A stretch of 11,775 nucleotides of DNA. Origin: CAZIPZ01 sp964541075 (GTDB lineage: Bacteria; Acidobacteriota; Terriglobia; 20CM-2-55-15). The position numbers and the translations under genes are program-made. Below are positions 5,687 through 11,775 of the stretch, piece by piece (position 1 is the stretch's first letter; each line of letters opens with the position of its first letter). The notes under the pieces are model-generated. The model searched no databases and was not told where the DNA came from. It was given only the letters and a program-made list of their open reading frames with translations. Location of the stretch: contig CAZIPZ010000123.1 in assembly GCA_964541075.1 (NCBI GenBank), positions 1 to 11,775 of the forward strand, in the 5' to 3' direction.

Positions 5687-6511
5687 CTAAGTATGTGTTC
5701 GCGGTTGTTCCACCGGAAGATCGAGGCGGTTGCCCCACTCACCCCAAGAACCGAGATAATTGCGAACTTTTTCATATCCGATCAGGCGCAGTGCGAGATA
5801 AGTATGGGCTGAGCGATAGCCTCCATGACAGTGCGGAATCACCTCTTTTTCCGGACCGATGCCGTGATCTGCATACATTTTCCTCAGATCGTCGGCCGCT
5901 TTAAAAAAGCCCTTTGGATCGAGGTTGTTAGTCCACTCAAGATGGATTGCTCCGGGGATGGCTCCAGGCCGGGCCGCCCGCACAAGAGCCCCGGTATATT
6001 CGCTTTCACTTCGAGTATCTATGATGACTGAACATGGATTTTCGAGATTTGCCTGAACGTCCTCCACCGTTGCCAATAATTCACGCCGCGGGCTCATTTT
6101 GAAATTGCCAGCCTTGGGAACAGTTGCATCCCGTGTCACCCCAAATCCGGCCGCTTGCCACGCGGCCAATCCCCCATTCAGCATATGCACGTCCGTGTGG
6201 CCAAAAAACTCGAGGAACCAAAATAGCCGAGCCGACCGCATGCCTGCGATATCGTCATATACGACAACCGTGCTGTCCTGATTGATTCCCTTCGATTGAA
6301 TCAGGTGTTCGATAATCCAAAGAAAAGCTTTTAGCGGTTCCGGCCTGGTATCGATCAGGCTGATGCCGAAGATGTCAAAGCTTCGCGCCCGCGGAATATG
6401 GCCGTTGGAGTAAGCCTCAGGCGGTCTCATGTCCAGTAGAACCAGGGAGTCATCCAGGCGCGACTTAAGTTCGTCCACGGACCACAGCAGGTGGGGATTG
6501 GTGTAATTCAT
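5687..6511 (-). CDS. Two-domain rhodanese-type sulfurtransferase
   Basis: This 274-residue protein has two tandem rhodanese domains, as in thiosulfate and 3-mercaptopyruvate sulfurtransferases, which move sulfane sulfur from a donor to cyanide or another thiophilic acceptor. Domain one (about 7-128) has LLDMRPPEAYSNGHIPRA and the conserved YDDIAGMRSARLFW and LNGGLAAW, with Asp where an active Cys would be, as expected for the inactive half. Domain two (about 145-265) has IIDTRSESEYTG, IPGAIHLEW and the catalytic loop CHGGYRSAH, with nucleophile C228. The loop differs from both CRKGVT of rhodanese and CGSGVT of mercaptopyruvate enzymes, so the donor is unclear. No signal peptide is seen, suggesting a cytoplasmic enzyme. 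Its ATG overlaps the HAD gene stop (ATGA), implying coupled translation. Confidence 0.92.
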   Translation of the reverse strand: MNYTNPHLLWSVDELKSRLDDSLVLLDMRPPEAYSNGHIPRARSFDIFGISLIDTRPEPLKAFLWIIEHLIQSKGINQDSTVVVYDDIAGMRSARLFWFLEFFGHTDVHMLNGGLAAWQAAGFGVTRDATVPKAGNFKMSPRRELLATVEDVQANLENPCSVIIDTRSESEYTGALVRAARPGAIPGAIHLEWTNNLDPKGFFKAADDLRKMYADHGIGPEKEVIPHCHGGYRSAHTYLALRLIGYEKVRNYLGSWGEWGNRLDLPVEQPRTHT

Positions 6512-7275
6512 GAGGTTTGTTCCAAGAGGTTTATGATTTCAGTTATCGACTCCACCGTATAGGTTGGAGTAAGCGTCTTGTTGTCCGATATCCCTTCGCG
6601 GACTTCAGTTTTGAGCCAGACCACATCCATACCTGAATTTAGCGCCCCCTGCACGTCAATATAGAGCTGGTCGCCGACGAAAAGGGCGTCCTTAGCGTCT
6701 ATCTTCAAGTTGGCGAGCGTCCGCTCGAAAAGTAAGGGATGAGGCTTTCGCCATCCGATTTCGGCCGAGACTGTTATCGTTTCAAACAAAGTTCGAATTC
6801 CGAATCGGTCCAACGTTTCATAAAGCACCGGAGCATAGTCGAGGTTTGAAATCATGGCTATTCGGAATCGCGGCCTGGCCCACTCGAGGAACTTCATGGT
6901 TTCGGGTCGAACCTCGAATGCACGCTGCAATTCGGTCATATGCGTACGTGTTAGTGAGTCGAGAACTGCGAAATCAACCCTGTCGGATTTCATTCCGAGC
7001 TTCTTGAGCATGAGTCGGAACCGTTCCTGACTTTGAATTTCACGTAGCTCGGTGGCGCGGAGCCTCGTAACCTCTTTGTGACTTTCGAAAAAGGCGTTGC
7101 AGAAGGTTGCAAAGTCCACCTCGCCGAAGTGGCCAGATAGGGCGGCATGCACCGCAGGCGCCGTCGTATGTATAAGTTTTCCATCAATCTGGCAGGCCGG
7201 TAATCGAGCGGGATCGATATGCACCACCGTGTCAAAAGCATCAAATATCAGCGTGCTATAATTTCGTGTTCTCAC
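6508..7275 (-). CDS. HAD-superfamily hydrolase (subfamily IA-like)
   Basis: The 255-residue protein has all four HAD motifs: LIFDAFDTVV with nucleophile D12, MISNLDY with S143 and N144, WRKPHP with K177, and VGDQLYIDVQGA with D202 and D207. A helical cap (about 20-125) sits between motifs I and II, as in subfamily I enzymes such as haloacid dehalogenase and phosphoglycolate phosphatase. The residue two after the nucleophile is Phe (F14), where phosphatases usually have the acid-base Asp; haloacid dehalogenases and several uncharacterised members have an aromatic residue there. Substrate is therefore open. The start is GTG with no clear Shine-Dalgarno. It overlaps the sulfurtransferase gene by 4 nt and is divergent from the ABC operon. 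Confidence 0.88.
   Translation of the reverse strand: MRTRNYSTLIFDAFDTVVHIDPARLPACQIDGKLIHTTAPAVHAALSGHFGEVDFATFCNAFFESHKEVTRLRATELREIQSQERFRLMLKKLGMKSDRVDFAVLDSLTRTHMTELQRAFEVRPETMKFLEWARPRFRIAMISNLDYAPVLYETLDRFGIRTLFETITVSAEIGWRKPHPLLFERTLANLKIDAKDALFVGDQLYIDVQGALNSGMDVVWLKTEVREGISDNKTLTPTYTVESITEIINLLEQTS
7254..7262 (+). promoter_or_regulatory. Candidate extended -10 promoter for the ABC operon
   Basis: TGCTATAAT combines an exact TATAAT (7257-7262) with the upstream TG of extended -10 promoters, which can work without a good -35; none is seen at the proper distance. Transcription would start near 7269, giving a leader of about 55 nt before the ATPase TTG. The site lies within the first codons of the divergent HAD gene. 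This is a motif match only. Confidence 0.4.
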
Positions 7276-7324
7276 TTGTTTAGAATAGCTGAAAAGATAC
7301 TGGCAATGGAGGCGGCCTTAGGTT

Positions 7325-8281
7325 TTGATCAACGTTGAGAACCTGACAAAGCGTTACGCGACCAAGACCGCGATCGAAGGCATGTCGTTCAACGTCGAAA
7401 GGGGCGAGATCCTTGGATTCCTCGGCCCCAACGGCGCCGGTAAAACAACGACGATGCGGATCATCACCGGCTTCATGCCGGCTACCGATGGAACAGTCCG
7501 CGTTGACGGTTTTGAGGTTTTTGAGAACCCGATCGACGTTCGCAAACGAATCGGTTACCTTCCTGAAAATCCTCCGCTCTATGCCGAGATGACCGTCGTT
7601 GGCTATTTGCGTTTTGTCGCAAAGATCAAGGGCGTTCCCAATGACCGGCTGACAAGTGAACTCTTCCGTGTGATGGAGAAGGTCAACATCACCGACGTCA
7701 AAGATCGCATCATCGCAAAATTGTCGAAAGGGTATAAGCAGCGTGTCGGTTTGGCGCAAGCTCTACTTAATGATCCCCCTGTGCTGATATTGGATGAGCC
7801 GACGATCGGTCTGGATCCTAAACAGATCCATGAGGTTCGGGAGCTCATAAAGGAACTCGCGGGCAGTCACACTGTTGTGTTGTCCACTCATATCCTTCCT
7901 GAGGTTGAACAAACCTGCAATCGAGTGATCATCATTGACCGCGGTAAGATTGTGGCGGTCGACACACCACAAAACCTAAGATTTCAATTGCAGGGCGCCG
8001 AACGAATTTCCATGGAGATTGAGGGCCCGGCAGACGAGGTTGCGGAGAAACTGAGGACTATGCCAGGAGTCATCGAAGTTCGTAGGCTTACGGCATCCGA
8101 GGGCCGCAACAGATACCAGGTCGAAGGGGAGTTGCGAAGGGATATTCGCGCCGCTCTGGCGCGGGTAGTCGTACAGAACGGTTGGGATTTATTGGAGCTT
8201 CAATCCGCAACAATGAGTTTGGAGGATATTTTCATCAAACTGACTACGGAGGATGCCGGCTCTTCGCAACCCGGCGAGTAA
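7325..8281 (+). CDS. ABC transporter ATP-binding protein, GldA-like
   Basis: This 318-residue ATPase energises the ABC-2 permease encoded next. The nucleotide-binding domain covers about 2-215: Walker A GPNGAGKTTT (34-43), ABC signature LSKGYKQR (133-140), Walker B VLILDEPT (153-160) with catalytic E158, and switch H189 in STHIL. The Q-loop reads GYLPENPPLY, with Glu where Gln is usual. The C-terminal 225-305 looks like the accessory domain common in export-type and GldA-like ATPases. The start must be the TTG at 7325, since an in-frame TAG lies at 7319-7321 and MINVENLTKRY is a normal family N-terminus; GGAGG is rather far away, at 7308-7312. It is the first gene of the four-gene operon. Substrate unknown. 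Confidence 0.95.
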   Translation: MINVENLTKRYATKTAIEGMSFNVERGEILGFLGPNGAGKTTTMRIITGFMPATDGTVRVDGFEVFENPIDVRKRIGYLPENPPLYAEMTVVGYLRFVAKIKGVPNDRLTSELFRVMEKVNITDVKDRIIAKLSKGYKQRVGLAQALLNDPPVLILDEPTIGLDPKQIHEVRELIKELAGSHTVVLSTHILPEVEQTCNRVIIIDRGKIVAVDTPQNLRFQLQGAERISMEIEGPADEVAEKLRTMPGVIEVRRLTASEGRNRYQVEGELRRDIRAALARVVVQNGWDLLELQSATMSLEDIFIKLTTEDAGSSQPGE

Positions 8282-8286
8282 TCACC

Positions 8287-9066
8287 ATGCGAAACATTCT
8301 GACTATCGTTGAACGAGAATTGAGGGCGTATTTCATTTCTCCCGTCGCCTATGTGGTCTTGACGATCTTCGTCTTTTTGTCCGGAATATTCTTTAGAACG
8401 ATACTCAATCAGGTGATGCAATACGCGACGATGGCTTCAATGCAGACCCAGCAGATGGGCCAGGCGCAGCCGATCGACATGCCGGGCATGATCAGCCAAG
8501 GATTCTTGAGCACAACTAGCGTCATTCTGCTTTTCATTATTCCAATGATCACCATGGGATTGTTTTCGGAAGAGAAGAAGCGTGGAACGATCGAGTTGTT
8601 GCTCACGGCGCCCCTCACCGATACTCAAGTCGTGTTGGGTAAATTCCTGGCTGCCGGCTCTTTTTTTGTCATATTGCTTCTCACGACTTGGGCCCCCATG
8701 TCCGCGTTGTATTTTTATAGCTCGCCTGCGTCAGGTCCTATTCTCACCGGTTATTTCGGATTGCTCCTCTACGGCCTGTCGCTTATATCGATCGGGCTCT
8801 TTCTGTCTACATTAACGGAGAACCAAATCGTCGCCGGGATGCTCAGTTTTGGCGTCATCATGATGCTTTGGTTGGTTGACGCTGTCGCCAACAACGCGCA
8901 AGCGACCATGAAGAGCGTTCTTACCTATCTGTCCGTGCTTAGCCATCTCGAGGACTTTATGAAAGGGGTCCTGGCGACATCACATGTCATCTTCTATTTG
9001 TCGCTAACGTTCGTCGCTCTTTTTCTGACATATCGTTCAATTGATTCACTCCGCTGGAGAGGCTGA
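8287..9066 (+). CDS. ABC-2 type permease, GldF-like
   Basis: The protein has 259 residues from the ATG at 8287, 5 nt after the ATPase stop. The frame extends further upstream, but MRNILTIVERELRAYFISPVAYVV is the usual beginning of this family. It has about six membrane spans (near 17-36, 72-92, 118-142, 153-174, 181-198 and 231-248). The conserved loop after span two, FSEEKKRGTIELLLTAPL (93-110), is characteristic of ABC-2 permeases and contacts the ATPase. The loop after span one (about 42-71) is rich in Met and Gln (six Met in 44-68). With the upstream ATPase it forms the membrane core, presumably as a dimer with two ATPase subunits. The exported or extracted substrate is unknown. Confidence 0.93.
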   Translation: MRNILTIVERELRAYFISPVAYVVLTIFVFLSGIFFRTILNQVMQYATMASMQTQQMGQAQPIDMPGMISQGFLSTTSVILLFIIPMITMGLFSEEKKRGTIELLLTAPLTDTQVVLGKFLAAGSFFVILLLTTWAPMSALYFYSSPASGPILTGYFGLLLYGLSLISIGLFLSTLTENQIVAGMLSFGVIMMLWLVDAVANNAQATMKSVLTYLSVLSHLEDFMKGVLATSHVIFYLSLTFVALFLTYRSIDSLRWRG

Positions 9067-9123
9067 TTAGAGGGCTGCCTGGATGGATGGTGAAGCCGTT
9101 TCCATTACGTACAAGCGATCAAT

Positions 9124-10689
9124 ATGAAAGAACATCTGAAAAAAGCTGACATATTTGGCCTCGCAATAATTACGGCCGCGCTGATTGCGTATTCGGTCCG
9201 ATCCATTTGGAATGTTTATCAGACCGCGGCGGTTATCGCGGGAGGTGTACTTGTTCTGCTTTCGATAGCTGCAAAGTTTCAAGATATTCAGCGCGGTCTT
9301 GGACGGCGGTCTGCCCGGTTTGGCGTCAATTCAGCGACGTCCATAGCGCTCTTGATAGCCGTTCTCGCGATGGTCAATTATCTGGGCGCCCAGCATCAAA
9401 AGCGGGTCGACCTAACCAGCCAACAGGTCTACAGCTTGACCGAGCAATCTCTCAATGTTGCTCAGCAGGTTAATCAGGATCTGCACATCAAGGCATTTTA
9501 TCCTGGCGGTGATTATGTTCCCACGCGCGATCTCCTGCGGCTCTATTCAGACAGGAACAAGAAAATAACGTTCGAATTCATCGATCCCGACAAGCAGCCT
9601 CAGGTTGCACAGCAGTATCGTGTTACAGCATATGGAGATTTCAATAACCCGATGACTGGGCAATCATTCCGTTACGGAACGCTTGTTCTTGAGATGGGAG
9701 ACAAGACGCAACGAATAGAGAAGCAATCAGAAGCTGTGCGGGAAGAGGATGTAACCAACGCGCTGATGAAGATCGTTAAAGGTGAAAGGAAGACCTTGTA
9801 CTTCATTCAGGGACACGGTGAACACAATCTGGATAGCACCGAACGCAACGGCTTCAACAGCACTCGAATGGCGTTGGAAACGGAAAACTACATCGTTAAG
9901 CCGCTCAACTTAGCGTCTGAAGGCAAGGTTCCTGACGATGCCGCCGTTGTGGGAATGATAGGTCCAGCGACCGAGCCGTTTCCGAATGAACTCGAACTAC
10001 TTGATGGATATCTCAAAAAAGGCGGAAGCGTGCTGATCATGTTGGATCCCGCTCCAAGCGCCTCCGTGTCGGATTTCTTAAAGAAGTGGTCTGTCGATGT
10101 GGGCGACAACTTTATTGTCGATGCAACAGGCGTAGGCAGACTGTTCGGCGCCGGTCCAACGGTGCCGCTCGTCACGAACTACGGCAGTCACAAGATTACA
10201 GAGCGTTTCAACGTCATGACGTTCTTTCCACTGGTACGGTCTGTTAGCCCTGTCGTGCCTCCCGTCGATGGACTGAATGTAGAGACTTTGATCTCATCGG
10301 CCGATAGAAGTTGGGGCGAGACGGACATGAAGTCTGCTGAGGCCACCCTCGATGAAAGCAAAGACCTTAAGGGACCAGTGCCTTTGGCCGTTGTGGTGAC
10401 CAAGGATCTTGGCGAGAATAAAAAGAGCCGGCTTATCGTTTTTGGAGACTCCGATTTTCCGACGAACGGTTTTTTCAACTTACAAGGCAACGGTAATCTT
10501 TTCATGAACACCGTTACATGGCTTGCCCAGGACGAGGGCTTCATCTCCATCCGTCCCAAGAATCCCGATGACCGGCGGCTCACCATGACAGAAGCTCAAG
10601 GACGTTTGCTATCGTATTTTTCCATTCTGTTGCTTCCGATGGGCATCCTGATAGCGGGTGTTTCCGTTTGGATAAAGCGAAGAAAATGA
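9124..10689 (+). CDS. GldG-like ABC auxiliary membrane protein
   Basis: The 521-residue protein has three N-terminal membrane spans (about 10-27, 34-51, 70-87), a large soluble region (about 90-490) and one C-terminal span (about 497-516). The soluble part opens with KRVDLTSQQVYSLTEQS, the typical entry to GldG / ABC-type uncharacterised auxiliary domains. It contains YFIQGHGEHNL (226-236) and the GDSDF motif (441-445) of the trailing sub-domain. In Bacteroidota GldG works with GldA and GldF in gliding; elsewhere the same set occurs with no known motility role. It begins 57 nt after the permease; no strong Shine-Dalgarno is seen. Its stop overlaps the next start (ATGA). Family assignment is good, function here unknown. 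Confidence 0.9.
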   Translation: MKEHLKKADIFGLAIITAALIAYSVRSIWNVYQTAAVIAGGVLVLLSIAAKFQDIQRGLGRRSARFGVNSATSIALLIAVLAMVNYLGAQHQKRVDLTSQQVYSLTEQSLNVAQQVNQDLHIKAFYPGGDYVPTRDLLRLYSDRNKKITFEFIDPDKQPQVAQQYRVTAYGDFNNPMTGQSFRYGTLVLEMGDKTQRIEKQSEAVREEDVTNALMKIVKGERKTLYFIQGHGEHNLDSTERNGFNSTRMALETENYIVKPLNLASEGKVPDDAAVVGMIGPATEPFPNELELLDGYLKKGGSVLIMLDPAPSASVSDFLKKWSVDVGDNFIVDATGVGRLFGAGPTVPLVTNYGSHKITERFNVMTFFPLVRSVSPVVPPVDGLNVETLISSADRSWGETDMKSAEATLDESKDLKGPVPLAVVVTKDLGENKKSRLIVFGDSDFPTNGFFNLQGNGNLFMNTVTWLAQDEGFISIRPKNPDDRRLTMTEAQGRLLSYFSILLLPMGILIAGVSVWIKRRK

Positions 10690-11775
10690 GATTTAAGGGA
10701 ACATCTGCGCTAGCTCTTATCTTCTTGCTGTTGGGCGCGTACGTATATTTCTCCGAATATAGGGGCCTTGACGCCAAACGCCAGGCGGAGGAGGACAAGA
10801 AGAAGGCTGTTCAGGTCGATGATAAACAAGTTGTCGAGATCAGCCTTGTCTCTCCGGAGCGCACGATCACAGGAGTGAGAATCGGTGAGGACCGCTGGGA
10901 GATCACTTCACCCGCTGCTTTCGAGGCGGACTCGGAGGAATGGAATCAACTTGCATTCGGCCTCACAGCAATTGAACGCGGCGACACCCTAACCGCAAGT
11001 CCGACGGAATTGGCTCCCTACGGGCTAAGTCCTCCGAAAGTGAAAGTGATTGCAAGGCTGAAGAATGGCGAGACGGTAGAAGTTCAATTTGGATCCGACA
11101 ATCCGAAGGGAACGAACAGCTACGCGAAACTTGGCGGCACGGACGAAGTATTCCTCACCTCTATGTCTTCTTCCCGCCTCTTCGCTAAGAACCTGGAAGT
11201 GCTCCGCAACAAGAAGATCCTGGAAGTCGAAGCGGACAATATCGACGCGATCACAATTCAAGATGGCGCAAAAGAACTTGAAATCCGAAAAAACGGCCAG
11301 GATTGGCAGCTGAAAAAGCCGATTGACGCAAAAGCCGACAACGGCGAGGTAAGCACCTTCGCTACAAGCCTTCAATTTGCCCGGGGCTCATTCCCTGAGC
11401 AATCTATAGATTCCAAAACCGCTGGCTTGGACTCCCCCCAGATAAAAATCACGCTTCACGATTCGAAAACCAACTCCGATCGCATTTTGTTGATCGGAAA
11501 CTCGCCGTCACCCGGCAAGTTCTATACCCGCGACGCGTCGCGGTCTGCCATTCTCATTATCGATAAAGACATTTCCGATAAAGTGCGCCGTCCGATGTTC
11601 GAATGGCGAGACAAGAGCATAACAACGCTGCAAAGGGATCGTGTGGAAGAGATTGAAATAATTCGAGCCGCCGACCAATATTCTCTTAGAAAGGTGGAAG
11701 CAGACTGGAAACTTCCCGACGGCAGGAAACTCCAATGGGAAAAGGTTTCCGGTATGCTAAACACGTTGGAGTTCG
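10686..11775 (+). CDS. DUF4340 repeat protein (3' truncated by window)
   Basis: The frame starts at the ATG overlapping the gldG-like stop and stays open for 363 codons to the window edge. One N-terminal membrane anchor (about 7-22) is followed by a charged, probably helical stretch (28-42, RQAEEDKKKA). A domain then repeats about every 135 residues: W71, W207 and W341 occupy the same place in VRIGEDRWEITSP, IRKNGQDWQLKKP and LRKVEADWKLPDG. GLSPPKVKV (113-121) and GLDSPQIKI (247-255) also match. This is the usual layout of DUF4340 proteins encoded beside GldG-like genes. It should sit at the membrane with its repeats outside. The third repeat is cut off by the window. Biochemical role unknown. 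Confidence 0.88.
   Translation, partial: MRFKGTSALALIFLLLGAYVYFSEYRGLDAKRQAEEDKKKAVQVDDKQVVEISLVSPERTITGVRIGEDRWEITSPAAFEADSEEWNQLAFGLTAIERGDTLTASPTELAPYGLSPPKVKVIARLKNGETVEVQFGSDNPKGTNSYAKLGGTDEVFLTSMSSSRLFAKNLEVLRNKKILEVEADNIDAITIQDGAKELEIRKNGQDWQLKKPIDAKADNGEVSTFATSLQFARGSFPEQSIDSKTAGLDSPQIKITLHDSKTNSDRILLIGNSPSPGKFYTRDASRSAILIIDKDISDKVRRPMFEWRDKSITTLQRDRVEEIEIIRAADQYSLRKVEADWKLPDGRKLQWEKVSGMLNTLEF

Noticed and set aside
5609..6031. Plus-strand frames opposite the sulfurtransferase gene
   Set aside because: They are antisense shadows of a clear two-domain rhodanese with all expected motifs.
11025..11764. Minus-strand frames near the window end
   Set aside because: The plus-strand DUF4340 frame is open throughout, begins at a coupled ATG and has a recognisable repeat pattern; the reverse frames do not resemble any family.

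Overview
The window looks like a chromosomal stretch of an Acidobacteriota genome. The main clue is the secreted protein encoded at 323-1351 (minus), which has the layout of the VWFA-related family described as characteristic of Acidobacteria: signal peptide, short beta-rich lead-in, VWA domain and a C-terminal GYYAP motif. The rest is metabolic, housekeeping and membrane-transport genes. No insertion sequence, phage gene, CRISPR array or known defence cassette was found. The lineage call is an inference from protein families, not from a marker gene.

Layout. (1) 1-301: the 3' end of a D-isomer-specific 2-hydroxyacid dehydrogenase gene, convergent with the next pair. (2) 323-2794, minus strand: a two-gene unit, a PD-(D/E)XK nuclease-fold protein of unknown role followed 21 nt later by the secreted VWA protein. 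(3) 2795-4425, plus: a thiolase whose ATG directly abuts the divergent nuclease-fold ATG, then a 149-residue unknown protein whose start overlaps the thiolase stop. (4) 4443-4529: tRNA-Ser(UGA). (5) 4530-5137: about 600 nt without a convincing gene, whose last part (4920-5052) can fold into a multi-helix structure and may encode a structured RNA. (6) 5138-5590, plus: a small two-gene unit, a 100-residue unknown protein and a 49-residue single-pass membrane microprotein, both with clear Shine-Dalgarno sites. (7) 5687-7275, minus: a HAD-family hydrolase and a two-domain rhodanese-type sulfurtransferase joined by an ATGA overlap. (8) 7325 to the window end, plus: an ABC export-type operon with ATPase, ABC-2 permease, GldG-like auxiliary membrane protein and a DUF4340 repeat protein that runs off the window.

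How the parts fit. The last four genes are the best-defined system: ATPase and permease form the ABC core, while the GldG-like and DUF4340 proteins are membrane-anchored with large domains probably outside the membrane. In Bacteroidota, GldA-GldF-GldG are linked to gliding motility; here the substrate is unknown. A TGnTATAAT extended -10 lies just upstream, inside the start of the divergent HAD gene. The less explained parts are the nuclease-fold protein, the microprotein pair with a perfect 27-nt inverted repeat in its first gene, and the possible RNA upstream of it. None of these can be called a new system from sequence alone; they are the places most worth checking.
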